64,000 bases of DNA from Clostridia bacterium (lineage in GTDB: Bacteria > Bacillota > Clostridia > Christensenellales > Aristaeellaceae). How positions within the stretch are numbered: the first letter of the stretch is position 1; each line of letters starts with the position of its first letter. Positions 44,947 to 53,528 of the stretch are shown piece by piece. Location: the NCBI GenBank assembly GCA_017447185.1, contig JAFSOC010000015.1, forward strand, positions 248,672 to 312,671, in the 5' to 3' direction. The notes under the pieces were generated by a model, which was not told the DNA's origin, ran no database searches, and saw only the letters and a program-made list of their open reading frames with translations. Made by a program: the position numbers and the translations under genes.

Positions 44947-45888
44947 TTATATTTCTTCATTTCTATTTGGTCTTTCAGTAAAATTCATTATCAAGCGGAA
45001 CACTGCAGCATCCTCGAATTTGCGCAGATCCAGGCCTGTCGCTTTGCGAACTTTATCCATACGGTATATCAGAGTATTACGGTGAATAAACAACTCCCTG
45101 GCTGTTGTTGAAAGATTCAGATCATTTTGGAAATAAACACGTATTGTTTCAAGCATTTCTTCTGAAAGTGTTTTTTCAGCTTCCCGGGTAATGATCTTTT
45201 GTGTGAAATCGAAGGCGCGATCTTCAGGAATCAGATCCGTCAGCCTTTCCAGTGTTTGTCTGCTATAGGAGAAAACTCTACCTTTCAGATGATACCGGAG
45301 ACCTGTCTGGAGAGCTTCGACTGCCTCTTTATAACTGTCAGACAATGAATCAAATGTTTCAGAATCCCTTCCAATTCCGGCATAACATACGATTCCAGCC
45401 TCGCTTTCCATCGTTTCAGTTACAGCTTCAGCAAATTCCACGACTTCTTTTTCAGATTTCTTTTTCATTTCAAGAATCAGTACAACATCTCCATTATCCA
45501 AGGAAATGATCCTGTCGGAAGACTCAAGAGGAATGTTCTCCAGCAATGTAAAAGATTCAGGATGCTGTAAAGGCCTGAAAACGACAATTGTACGCCGGAC
45601 ATGATTACGGATGTTGAAATGCTGAAAAGCAGCGGGATCTGCAAAACCTTCTATTGCAGATTTCCAGATCTCCTTTTCTGAATAAATACTGTCAGAAAAT
45701 ACAGTACTGATCTGGTTAATAAGTGATTTCCCTTCCGGACTGTCAGCGCAGGAATAGACTTTATCGCCCGCAAGGACATATAACATATGATTATACTGTA
45801 ATGCAGACGTATTTCTATTTTTGAAAATGTTCTGTATATTAGAAGAAATCTCAGAGAATGACTGAACTGATAACTCGATTTTTTCCAT
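44947..45888 (-). CDS. CdaR/PucR-type transcription regulator
   Basis: A 313-residue protein. The C-terminal PucR helix-turn-helix reads L-N-L-S-T-T-A-R-E-L-F-I-H-R-N-T-L-I-Y-R (about 265-284), the family signature. A GGDEF-like or CdaR middle domain sits at about 130-240; the N-terminal 100 residues are less clear. Regulators of this type respond to sugar diacids, purines or amino acids. The promoter at 45921-45949 has an 8-bp palindrome GTCTAGAC in its spacer, which could be a self-regulation site. Confidence 0.8.
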   Translation of the reverse strand: MEKIELSVQSFSEISSNIQNIFKNRNTSALQYNHMLYVLAGDKVYSCADSPEGKSLINQISTVFSDSIYSEKEIWKSAIEGFADPAAFQHFNIRNHVRRTIVVFRPLQHPESFTLLENIPLESSDRIISLDNGDVVLILEMKKKSEKEVVEFAEAVTETMESEAGIVCYAGIGRDSETFDSLSDSYKEAVEALQTGLRYHLKGRVFSYSRQTLERLTDLIPEDRAFDFTQKIITREAEKTLSEEMLETIRVYFQNDLNLSTTARELFIHRNTLIYRMDKVRKATGLDLRKFEDAAVFRLIMNFTERPNRNEEI

Positions 45889-45920
45889 ATATGTCCGTCA
45901 TCCTCCTTCCATTTGATACC

Positions 45921-45949
45921 ATAATAGTCTAGACAGGATACTTCGTCAA
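45921..45949 (-). promoter_or_regulatory. Promoter for the CdaR-like regulator and ctp
   Basis: On the minus strand TTGACG (45949-45944) and TATTAT (45926-45921) are 17 nt apart. GTCTAGAC at 45927-45934 lies within the spacer and is a perfect palindrome. Confidence 0.72.
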
Positions 45950-45992
45950 GCATCCACTTTGTTAAGAAAAGAAATAAAATTTTAATATATTC

Positions 45993-46022
45993 TTGTGTTT
46001 CCTGTATTATATGGCGTATAAT
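45993..46022 (+). promoter_or_regulatory. Promoter for the secreted papain-fold gene
   Basis: TTGTGT (45993-45998) and a perfect TATAAT (46017-46022) are 18 nt apart, about 32 nt before the start codon. An AAAGGATC site follows. Confidence 0.65.
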
Positions 46023-46054
46023 ATAGCGAGAATCAAAAGAAAGGATCATGAAAT

Positions 46055-46753
46055 ATGAATTATCATCGTCGATTTTTTGCTTTTGCTGTTTGCTTTTTGA
46101 TTCTGATTTCATCTGTTGCATCGGCTTCTTTTCAGTTTTCAGACGACCGTTTTCAAGGCGTTTTTACAACGGAGAATATTGATAAAATCATTGAGGAATA
46201 TGAACTGTTTGATGGATGGTACTGGACAACACGCGCCAGAGTTCCGCAGACGTTCCATGGAATGGAAAACATGCCCGGATGGACTGACACAGCAGTAAAC
46301 AAATACCATCGAACGAATTATGTCCAGGGCCAGTATGGGTGTCGCTGGATGGCAAATCGGATTACACGTGCAAAAGCATACGGCACCTACGGAGAATGTT
46401 TTGGTTTTGCTTCATTTGTAGGTTATCTTTTGTCCGGAGAATATAATCCGCATCATAAATGGACATATTATTACAGTTTTGAAGATGCAGGTGGTCTGAA
46501 AGTCGGTGATATTCTGCGTGTGGATTTCCAAAAAAATAACAAACATTACACACACAGCGCTATTGTTTACTCCGTAACGGATGATGAAATTCTTTTTCTT
46601 CAGGTTTCCGGAAGTAATTATAATAAGATCAGTGTTGGCGCAGGATATATGGATGGATATCACAACAATCCCAAATCAATGGAAGAACTGATGAAGATAC
46701 ACAGCCTGAAAATCTGCCGCTCTCCCCTGAATGCTCCGGAAGCGGGTCAGTAA
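46055..46753 (+). CDS. Secreted papain-fold (NlpC/P60 or CHAP-like) protein
   Basis: A 232-residue protein with a signal peptide (about 1-24, A-S-A end) and a compact C-terminal domain that looks like a Cys peptidase: C115 in G-E-C-F-G-F-A-S-F, then G-D-I-L-R-V and H164/H167 in K-H-Y-T-H-S-A-I-V. Enzymes of this fold often cut peptidoglycan cross-links, but this sequence is far from classical NlpC and the activity is inferred. It has its own promoter and terminator and stands alone. Confidence 0.65.
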   Translation: MNYHRRFFAFAVCFLILISSVASASFQFSDDRFQGVFTTENIDKIIEEYELFDGWYWTTRARVPQTFHGMENMPGWTDTAVNKYHRTNYVQGQYGCRWMANRITRAKAYGTYGECFGFASFVGYLLSGEYNPHHKWTYYYSFEDAGGLKVGDILRVDFQKNNKHYTHSAIVYSVTDDEILFLQVSGSNYNKISVGAGYMDGYHNNPKSMEELMKIHSLKICRSPLNAPEAGQ

Positions 46754-46779
46754 AAGCTTTCATATTCATATTTTGAACA

Positions 46780-46813
46780 AAAAAAGTCCCGGACATTTGT
46801 CCGGGACTTTTTG
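46780..46813. terminator. Bidirectional terminator
   Basis: AGTCCCGGAC (46785-46794) and GTCCGGGACT (46799-46808) pair around ATTT with A and T runs on either side. It serves the secreted protein on the plus strand and the MsmX-like gene on the minus strand. Confidence 0.93.
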
Positions 46814-46820
46814 ATGAAAA

Positions 46821-47942
46821 TTACTTGTTGAGGATTGTCTTCTCAGTTTCCTTGTCGAAGAAATGCAGATGGTTTGTATCGAAAGCGATCCGGATCTTGT
46901 TACCAGCTCTGCTGGAAGTACGGGGATCAACACGGGCAATAATATTGCCGTCTTTCCCAGTGGTGCTCAGATACAGATACGTTTCGGAACCCATCAGTTC
47001 GGTAACTTCGACATCCACATCAATGGTGGCGGTGGAGAATTCAGCCAGTTTGGCTTCATCATCAGAAATATTTTCAGGACGAATGCCCATCACAACATCT
47101 TTGCCGATATAGCTTTCATCTGTAAATTTGGCAATCTTCTTTTCGGGAATAATAATCTTGTTGTCACCAAAGACAGCAACAACATCCTGTCCTTCGCGGT
47201 CAAGTTTCACATTGAAGAAGTTCATCTGGGGGCTTCCGATGAAGCCTGCAACGAACTCATTCGCCGGATAGTCATACAGGTTCTGAGGAGTATCCACCTG
47301 CTGTACGACGCCGTCCTTCATAACAACGATACGGCTGGCCATCGTCATAGCTTCGGTCTGGTCATGCGTAACGTAGATGAAGGTTGTCTGCAGCCGCTGA
47401 TGGAGCTTGGTAATTTCGGTACGCATCGCAACACGCAGTTTAGCATCCAGGTTGGACAGCGGTTCATCGAAGAGGAAAACCTTGGGCTCACGAACGATAG
47501 CACGTCCAAGAGCAACACGCTGACGCTGACCGCCGGACAGGGCCTTCGGCTTACGGTTCAGCAGATGAGCGATGTCGAGGATTTTTGCAGCCTCTTCCAC
47601 GCGGCGTTTGATTTCATCTTTGGGAGTCTTCCGCAGTTTCAGACCGAAAGCCATGTTATCATAAACCGTCATATGGGGATACAGTGCGTAGTTCTGGAAC
47701 ACCATGGCGATGTCGCGATCCTTGGGGGCAACGTCGTTTACCAGTTTGTCACCGATGTAAAGTTCACCATCAGAAATTTCTTCCAGGCCTGCAACCATGC
47801 GCAGCGTGGTGGACTTACCGCAGCCGGAAGGACCGACCAGAACGATAAATTCCTTGTCTTCGATGTCCAGCGTAAAATCGCTGACAGCCGTTACATTGCC
47901 GGTGTATACCTTGTAGATGTGCTGGAGAGATACACTTGCCAT
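46821..47942 (-). CDS. msmX: Sugar ABC transporter ATPase, MsmX/UgpC type
   Basis: A 373-residue ATPase from the ATG at 47942 (AAGGAGG site 8 nt upstream). Walker A is [10 protein letters not shown], the signature L-S-G-G-Q-R-Q-R, Walker B F-L-F-D-E-P, and a C-terminal TOBE regulatory domain follows (about 240-373). MsmX-type ATPases serve many sugar permeases in Bacillota; no permease is encoded beside it, so it is probably a shared energiser. It may have its own promoter near 47993-47998 (TATAAT on the minus strand). Confidence 0.93.
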   Translation of the reverse strand: MASVSLQHIYKVYTGNVTAVSDFTLDIEDKEFIVLVGPSGCGKSTTLRMVAGLEEISDGELYIGDKLVNDVAPKDRDIAMVFQNYALYPHMTVYDNMAFGLKLRKTPKDEIKRRVEEAAKILDIAHLLNRKPKALSGGQRQRVALGRAIVREPKVFLFDEPLSNLDAKLRVAMRTEITKLHQRLQTTFIYVTHDQTEAMTMASRIVVMKDGVVQQVDTPQNLYDYPANEFVAGFIGSPQMNFFNVKLDREGQDVVAVFGDNKIIIPEKKIAKFTDESYIGKDVVMGIRPENISDDEAKLAEFSTATIDVDVEVTELMGSETYLYLSTTGKDGNIIARVDPRTSSRAGNKIRIAFDTNHLHFFDKETEKTILNK

Positions 47943-48084
47943 TTGTTTTTCCTCCTTCATTGATTAGGATAACTACATATCCTCTGCTGAAAATTATAAT
48001 AAATGTTTTCAAAAAAAGGAATTGCCCGTTTCCACAAGCATTTCCTCAGTTTTTTGTGCAATATGTCCAAATTCTTTCCGGATC

Positions 48085-48723
48085 TTATCGATGATTCCGG
48101 ATTTCGTTCCTTTCAAGCCGGATATTATTGATGAGCTCGCTCATTTTTCTGTCTGTTTCTGCCAGAAGAGAATCAATATAATCCAATGTATTTTTATGAA
48201 GATTTGCTGCATCTGCTTTGGCGTTTTCACGGAGTTCTTCACTTTCAACCCTTGCCCGGCGAACGATATTTTCTTCTTCGACAAGTTCCTGCGCCTTTTT
48301 TTCAGCCTCCATGATAATTCTTTGTGCTTCAGCCTTTGCAGCCTCCATACAGGCGGCAGCTTCCTGATTGGCGCGGTCCATCAGAGCTGATGCATCCTGG
48401 GATGCCTGATCCATCATTATTCTGGATTTCTGTGTGGATTCGTTGATCATGTTCTGAGCCTGCGCCGTGGCGCTTTCAATAATCTCATTGCGTTTCTGTT
48501 CTGTTTCAGCACGAATGGTTTCTTCTTCAGCAACAATTTTTGCCGCTATTTCGACTGTTTTCGGAAGATTATCCCGAAGATATTCAAGGCGTGCAGACAT
48601 AATGCTGCGGTTTACAACACATGTATCATTGTTGATCAGCGATTTCCTGGCTCCCCTGAGCTGTTCTTCCAAAGACTGTACTGCATTCAGACAGAGCTCA
48701 GCACTGTTGATATCGTTTGCCAT
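48085..48723 (-). CDS. Coiled-coil protein, possibly frameshifted at the C terminus
   Basis: A 212-residue protein, nearly all coiled coil, rich in Ala, Glu, Lys and Gln (about 60-190). It resembles the DivIVA- or F0F1 b-subunit-like proteins that sit beside coaD in Clostridia; no function is known. After its stop another frame stays open for about 35 codons, to a TGA at 48011-48009, and has the same helical character (I-D-K-I-R-K-E-F-G-H-I-A-Q-K). A one-base shift near 48085-48125 would add it. It lies 19 nt after coaD. Confidence 0.7.
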   Translation of the reverse strand: MANDINSAELCLNAVQSLEEQLRGARKSLINNDTCVVNRSIMSARLEYLRDNLPKTVEIAAKIVAEEETIRAETEQKRNEIIESATAQAQNMINESTQKSRIMMDQASQDASALMDRANQEAAACMEAAKAEAQRIIMEAEKKAQELVEEENIVRRARVESEELRENAKADAANLHKNTLDYIDSLLAETDRKMSELINNIRLERNEIRNHR

Positions 48724-48741
48724 AAATTCTTCCTCCTCTTG

Positions 48742-49236
48742 TTATATCTGATCCGATGGAATCAGCCATTTCAGAATATCCTGACAGATACATTCCGGGA
48801 CATATTTGCTGATATCACCACCAAAGGATGCAATTTCACGGACTGTTGATGAAGAAATGCTGTCCATTTCATCCATTGATGGAATCAGCAGGGTTTCGAG
48901 CCCTGGCAGAAGCTGGCGGTTGATAGCAGCAGAAGACTTTTCATGTTCAAATTCACTCACACTGCGTACACCCCGTACAACTACAGCTCCGGGATGCTGC
49001 CGGACATAATCGGCAAGAAGGTCTTTCCAGACATCCACTTTGACGTTTGGGATTCGTTCGCAGGCTTTTCGGATCATCCCTACCCTTTCATTGATCGGAA
49101 TGCATCCGCTTTTGTCACGGTTGATCATTACCGTAACAAGAACACTTTCAAATATCCCTGCAGCCCGCTGGATCAGGTTCAGATGTCCGTTTGTAACAGG
49201 ATCAAAAGATCCCGGAAAAATACAGATGCTCATCAT
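48742..49236 (-). CDS. coaD: Phosphopantetheine adenylyltransferase
   Basis: A 164-residue nucleotidyltransferase with the F-P-G-S-F-D-P-V-T-N-G-H-L motif (T/HxGH) at the N terminus and I-S-S-S-T-V-R-E near the C terminus. It joins ATP and 4'-phosphopantetheine to dephospho-CoA in coenzyme A synthesis. The first of two ATGs overlaps the rsmD stop as ATGA, with GGAGGATGA upstream. The rsmD-coaD pairing is conserved across bacteria. Confidence 0.97.
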   Translation of the reverse strand: MMSICIFPGSFDPVTNGHLNLIQRAAGIFESVLVTVMINRDKSGCIPINERVGMIRKACERIPNVKVDVWKDLLADYVRQHPGAVVVRGVRSVSEFEHEKSSAAINRQLLPGLETLLIPSMDEMDSISSSTVREIASFGGDISKYVPECICQDILKWLIPSDQI

Positions 49237-49805
49237 TCATCCTCCGTAACTGACTGAGAAGGTTGGGAAATATGATAAATACTCATTCCGCAAAACCCCC
49301 ACTTACGTTCATCAGTTTTCTCGAATCGGTTGCTGAACAGAATTTGCTGTCCGGCTTCATGTTCAACAATAACCAGTCCGTTATCTTCTGTAAGGGGATA
49401 AATATGCTCGGAAACCTCACGAAGATCTGTCATCCGATACGGCGGATCAAGAAAAATCAGATCAAATTTATCGTGCCTTTCCGTAAGCTTCCGGACAGCT
49501 GTTTTCCAGTCACAGCAGAAAATTTCCGCACGATCGGTAAAACCCAGCAATTCACAGTTCCGGTATTCTGTGCGAACAGCATTTCTGTCAATATCGCACA
49601 AAACTGCTCTCTCAGCACCCCGGCTCAACGCCTCAAAGCTGAGCGCTCCGCTTCCGGCAAACAGGTCCAGTATAACAGAATCCCTTGTCCTGGTCTGGAG
49701 GATATTAAACAGATTTTCCCGGACTCTGTCAAGAGTGGGCCTTGTATTTCTGCCTTCCGGAGCTTCTATTTTTCTGTTGCGTGCAGTACCGGCGATAATA
49801 CGCAT
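49233..49805 (-). CDS. rsmD: 16S rRNA (guanine-N2)-methyltransferase RsmD
   Basis: A 190-residue protein from the ATG at 49805 (AGAGGAA site). It opens M-R-I-I-A-G-T-A-R, with R-P-T-L-D-R-V-R-E-N-L-F, a D-L-F-A-G-S-G-A-L-S SAM loop and the catalytic L-D-P-P-Y. RsmD makes m2G966 in 16S rRNA. The frame stays open to 50048, but that part overlaps the membrane-protein gene. It overlaps coaD by 4 nt. Confidence 0.94.
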   Translation of the reverse strand: MRIIAGTARNRKIEAPEGRNTRPTLDRVRENLFNILQTRTRDSVILDLFAGSGALSFEALSRGAERAVLCDIDRNAVRTEYRNCELLGFTDRAEIFCCDWKTAVRKLTERHDKFDLIFLDPPYRMTDLREVSEHIYPLTEDNGLVIVEHEAGQQILFSNRFEKTDERKWGFCGMSIYHISQPSQSVTEDE

Positions 49806-49818
49806 ATCGGATTCCTCT

Positions 49819-50625
49819 TCAGTTAAGCTGTTCAGGCCCCTTGGGCGTATGGGTAATCCTGGCTTTTCTTTCTCTTTTTTCCCGTGATACCCTCCTGCGT
49901 CTGTTTTCAGCGATTTCAGAATGAACTTTGGTTCTCCTGGACGGTCCAAGCAGATAACCGGAACCGTAAGAAATTGCAGGAAACAGAACGAGGAGAGGGC
50001 TGAGCCTTTCAATCGTGAGAAGTAATCCCCTGTTTTCCGCGCCTGCAATGCTGATAAACGGCATGATCAAAATCCGCACAGCAATCCTGATAATATCAGT
50101 AAAAGAAACAGATCCGGACTGTGTATACTGCACAAGCGCACCGCTTACCTCGGATCGTCTCATATAAGTATCCATCCAGGATGGAAGAACACCTGCACCG
50201 GTCATCTGACGCTGGGCAGTAAACGCAAGAATGACAGCAAGAATGAAAAACAGTAAAGATCCAGCACAACCAATAAGATATCCTTTAATTGGATGAAAAG
50301 GAATTCTCTTCTCTCCCGTGGAGACATCAATTCCCTTTTCAATATGCTGATAAAGAATCTCACCTCTTGCAACAGCATCTGTTCCCGATGCGGCACCTCT
50401 GTCAAAAAAAATGATCAGAATCAGCATTTCAATCACAATATTGATCAGAATTCTCAGGACATCTGATTTAAAAGAAGTGAGAGAGCACACCAGAAAAGTC
50501 ATCAGGGACGTGATCGCAAGGATTCCCAGGAATTTCAGCGATTGACGAACCGTGGTTTCATCAGTGGCTGATCCTTTCAAAAACGGTTTTTCAATTACTT
50601 TTTGGGGCGGTTTCTTTGCAGCCAT
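49819..50625 (-). CDS. Membrane protein of unknown function
   Basis: A 268-residue protein from the ATG at 50625 (GAGGAGGAAA site; the frame is open to 50691). Four or five membrane helices are visible: I-L-A-I-T-S-L-M-T-F-L-V, L-I-N-I-V-I-E-M-L, G-C-A-G-S-L-L-F-F-I-L and two near the end. The C-terminal 45 residues are strongly basic (R-R-R-R-V-S-R-E-K-R-E-R-K). I do not recognise it. It lies between rsmD and alr in the long minus-strand operon and could have a wall or ribosome-linked role, but nothing in the sequence shows this. Confidence 0.75.
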   Translation of the reverse strand: MAAKKPPQKVIEKPFLKGSATDETTVRQSLKFLGILAITSLMTFLVCSLTSFKSDVLRILINIVIEMLILIIFFDRGAASGTDAVARGEILYQHIEKGIDVSTGEKRIPFHPIKGYLIGCAGSLLFFILAVILAFTAQRQMTGAGVLPSWMDTYMRRSEVSGALVQYTQSGSVSFTDIIRIAVRILIMPFISIAGAENRGLLLTIERLSPLLVLFPAISYGSGYLLGPSRRTKVHSEIAENRRRRVSREKRERKARITHTPKGPEQLN

Positions 50626-50653
50626 GGGATCATTTTCCTCCTCACTCTTGTAT

Positions 50654-51781
50654 CTATTCGAAAAACACCCGTTCAACACGGCTTCCGGCACTCAGAAGTA
50701 TTTCATAACTGATCGTTCCGCTCCAGGCAGCAATGTCTTCTGCGGAGATTCTTTCCCCGCCGTCATCTCCCATCAGGACTACTTCATCCTCGGGAGCAGC
50801 TTCCGGAATGGAAGTAATATCGGCAATCATCTGATCCATACAGATTCTTCCGATAACCGGGGCCCTTTTTCCGTGAATCAGCACCTGTGCCTTTCCGCTT
50901 GCGCAACGATGATATCCATCTGCATATCCACAGGTGATTGTAGCAGTACGTATATCAGATACCGTTTTGAATGTTCTCCCGTAACTGACATATTCACCGG
51001 CAGGAAGATGTTTGATATAGCTGATTTTAGCCGTCCACCGCATGCATGGCTGGAGATTGAGATTGTTTTCAGGGACAGGTGGATAGCCGTAAAGGCTGAT
51101 TCCGGCGCGAACCATATCCAATGCAAATTCAGGTTTTCTGTGGATGGCGGCGGAATTACAGCAGTGTCGGATAATATTTCCGGGCAGGGAGGATGTCAGA
51201 TTCAAAAAACGTGCAAACTGCTGTTCCGTATACCGGATCCCATCCTCGTTTCCGTCAGCATCTGAAAAATGAGTGAATGCGCCGGTCAGCACAACATGCT
51301 CTGAATTCCGGAGAGCATCCATGGTATTTTCAAGCTCTTCTTCCGTTCTTATACCTATCCTTCCCATACCAGTATCAACTTTTAAATGGACTTCAGTCTG
51401 CTTGTTTAATGCAGAGGCGGCTTTTTCACAAAGCTGTACCATATCGGCGGAGCATATTGTCTGAATCAGACTGTATTCTGCTCCTTCAAAAACATCAGCA
51501 GCTGTTGTGGCGCCAAGAACCAAAATAGGAGAAATAATACCGTTTTTACGAAGTTGAATACCTTCTGACACAGAAGCAACGGCAAGCATATCCGCGCCTC
51601 CGGCCAGTGCTGCCCGAGAAGTTTCAACTGCGCCATGACCGTATCCGTCAGCTTTGACCACGGCAAGAATCTTTACATCCTGAGGGACTGACGCACGGAT
51701 TTTCTGCATATTTTCATGTAAAAGATCCGTACGGATAATCCGTCGATTACGCGGCTGCAACAGTTTCACTTCCCTTCGCAT
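50654..51781 (-). CDS. alr: Alanine racemase
   Basis: A 375-residue PLP enzyme. The Schiff-base lysine lies in V-V-K-A-D-G-Y-G-H-G and the second catalytic residue is the Tyr of the C-terminal half in S-Y-G-R; R-I-C-M-D-Q-M follows. It makes D-alanine for peptidoglycan, matching murC directly upstream. The ATG at 51781 overlaps murC by 16 nt but its ribosome site is only 1-2 nt away; a TTG at 51760, 9 nt after GAAGGGAA, may be the true start. Confidence 0.95.
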   Translation of the reverse strand: MRREVKLLQPRNRRIIRTDLLHENMQKIRASVPQDVKILAVVKADGYGHGAVETSRAALAGGADMLAVASVSEGIQLRKNGIISPILVLGATTAADVFEGAEYSLIQTICSADMVQLCEKAASALNKQTEVHLKVDTGMGRIGIRTEEELENTMDALRNSEHVVLTGAFTHFSDADGNEDGIRYTEQQFARFLNLTSSLPGNIIRHCCNSAAIHRKPEFALDMVRAGISLYGYPPVPENNLNLQPCMRWTAKISYIKHLPAGEYVSYGRTFKTVSDIRTATITCGYADGYHRCASGKAQVLIHGKRAPVIGRICMDQMIADITSIPEAAPEDEVVLMGDDGGERISAEDIAAWSGTISYEILLSAGSRVERVFFE

Positions 51782-53178
51782 TTCCTTTCTGATTCATGCC
51801 GGTGTATCTGATCATTCAAAAGGTTGATATCTCCGCATCCCATTGTAATCACAAGATCTCCGGCTTTCCAGTTTTCACGAAGGTATTTTTCAGTATCGTC
51901 AAATGTCGGGGTCCATCTGGCATTTATCCCGTTTCGGATCATTCCATCTACGAGCATTCCGCTGTTCAGATCTCCAGGATCAGGTTCCCTTGCAGCGCAT
52001 ATATCAGTGACAAGGGTATAGTCTGCTTCTTCTGTACAGGTCAGATACTGGCTGAATAATGTGCGGACCCGGCTGAAAGTATGTGGCTGCATAACTGCCC
52101 ACAGCCTTCCCTTGCAACGTTTGCGGGCAATGGACAACGCATTGCGCATCTCTGTCGGATTATGTCCGTAATCATGAAAGATTTCAACTCCATCTATAAT
52201 ATCTGTACATTCAAACCTTCTGTGAGCTCCGGTGAAGTGTCCCAGTATTTCGGCAGCTTTCACAGGATCAACACCCAGCTCCGCCGCAGCTGCAATGGCG
52301 GCGATTCCGTTCATTCTGTTAAAACTTCCAGGCACTTCCATACGAACATATACACGTGTATTGCCAGGGTGATGAAGGGTAAATTGAGATTTTCCATATT
52401 CATCTTCCACAACGTTCTCAGAATACCAGTCATTTTCAGGATGGAATCCAAAGAATACTTTCCGGCACTTCAAACGGCTGATCTGCCTTCTTACCCGCGG
52501 ATCATCACCGTTTCCGATCGCTACACCGTCTTCCGGTAAGAGATTGAGAAATGTTCCAAAGGTTTCTTCGATTTCATCCAGATCCCGGTAACAGTCCAGG
52601 TGATCAGCGTCAATATTCAGTACAACTGCTACAGTGGGATGAAGTTTCAGGAAAGAACGGTTGAACTCACAGGCTTCAGCAACAAAAATATCACTGTGAC
52701 CCACACGTGTACTTCCGCCGATAGCATCAAGCCGACCGCCAATATGGATGCTTGGGTCTTTTCCGGATTCAAGAAGAATCTGACTGATCATGGAAGTAAC
52801 AGTCGTTTTTCCATGTGCTCCGCAAATACCAACAGCTTTAGGAAAACCTTCCATCAGTTGTCCAAGAAGCACGGCGCGTTCTATCGATGGAATTCCGAGC
52901 CGTGATGCTTCGATACGTTCAGGATTTTCGGACGTGATTGCCGCGGAATAAACCACAAGATCTGCGTCATGAACATTTTCGGCACAGTGGCCGATATATA
53001 CATTGCCGCCCTTTTCACGCACGTGATGAATCAGGTATCCTTCATCACGGTCACTGCCGGAAACAGTATATCCCTGATCAATCAGCATTTCAGCAAGACC
53101 GCTCATGCTGCTTCCTCCAATTCCGATCAGGTGGATGTGCCCTCCCGGGAAATCGGTTATTTTACAGGTGTTATCCAT
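51766..53178 (-). CDS. murC: UDP-N-acetylmuramate-L-alanine ligase
   Basis: A 470-residue Mur ligase with the N-terminal Rossmann domain (H-L-I-G-I-G-G-S-S-M-S-G), ATP loop G-A-H-G-K-T-T-V-T and the central H-D-Y-G-H-N-P-T-E motif. It adds L-Ala to UDP-MurNAc, the first peptide step. No strong ribosome site is seen before its ATG, so it may rely on coupling. alr comes next, which supplies the D-Ala used later in the pathway. Confidence 0.96.
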   Translation of the reverse strand: MDNTCKITDFPGGHIHLIGIGGSSMSGLAEMLIDQGYTVSGSDRDEGYLIHHVREKGGNVYIGHCAENVHDADLVVYSAAITSENPERIEASRLGIPSIERAVLLGQLMEGFPKAVGICGAHGKTTVTSMISQILLESGKDPSIHIGGRLDAIGGSTRVGHSDIFVAEACEFNRSFLKLHPTVAVVLNIDADHLDCYRDLDEIEETFGTFLNLLPEDGVAIGNGDDPRVRRQISRLKCRKVFFGFHPENDWYSENVVEDEYGKSQFTLHHPGNTRVYVRMEVPGSFNRMNGIAAIAAAAELGVDPVKAAEILGHFTGAHRRFECTDIIDGVEIFHDYGHNPTEMRNALSIARKRCKGRLWAVMQPHTFSRVRTLFSQYLTCTEEADYTLVTDICAAREPDPGDLNSGMLVDGMIRNGINARWTPTFDDTEKYLRENWKAGDLVITMGCGDINLLNDQIHRHESERKCEGK

Positions 53179-53207
53179 CTTAATGTGATCGCTGTCCTTC
53201 CGTCTGC

Positions 53208-53495
53208 TTATTCGATGACAATCCTTGGATTTTCACGGCTCTGACGATACATTACAAAACGTCTTCCGATCTGTTGAATCGGCTCAGCACCGGTTTTTTC
53301 ACACAAAACTGTGAGTGCTTCCCTTGCGGTGATGGGTGCTCCCTGCTGTACGCACCCCTTGATCAGCTCTCTTGCTTCCAGAGCGTCGTAGCATTCTTTC
53401 ACTGTGGCATCCGTGACGCCTTCTTTTCCAACATAAAGAATCGTTTCGATTGTATTGGCCATTGCTCTGAGCCGGGCTCTCTGTTTTCCTGTCAT
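53208..53495 (-). CDS. YhbY-type RNA-binding protein (CRM domain)
   Basis: A 95-residue single CRM domain: L-R-A-M-A-N-T-I-E-T at the start, G-K-E-G-V-T-D-A, and the late G-R-R-F-V-M-Y-R-Q. YhbY-like proteins bind pre-50S particles. The obg-yhbY order is standard and both act in 50S assembly. Confidence 0.93.
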   Translation of the reverse strand: MTGKQRARLRAMANTIETILYVGKEGVTDATVKECYDALEARELIKGCVQQGAPITAREALTVLCEKTGAEPIQQIGRRFVMYRQSRENPRIVIE

Positions 53496-53528
53496 AATTA
53501 TACCTGCTTTCTTAGTGAAAAATGCATT

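Noticed and set aside
46863..47963. 366-codon open frame opposite msmX
   Set aside because: It is antisense to a complete ATPase with all motifs, so it is a codon-bias shadow.
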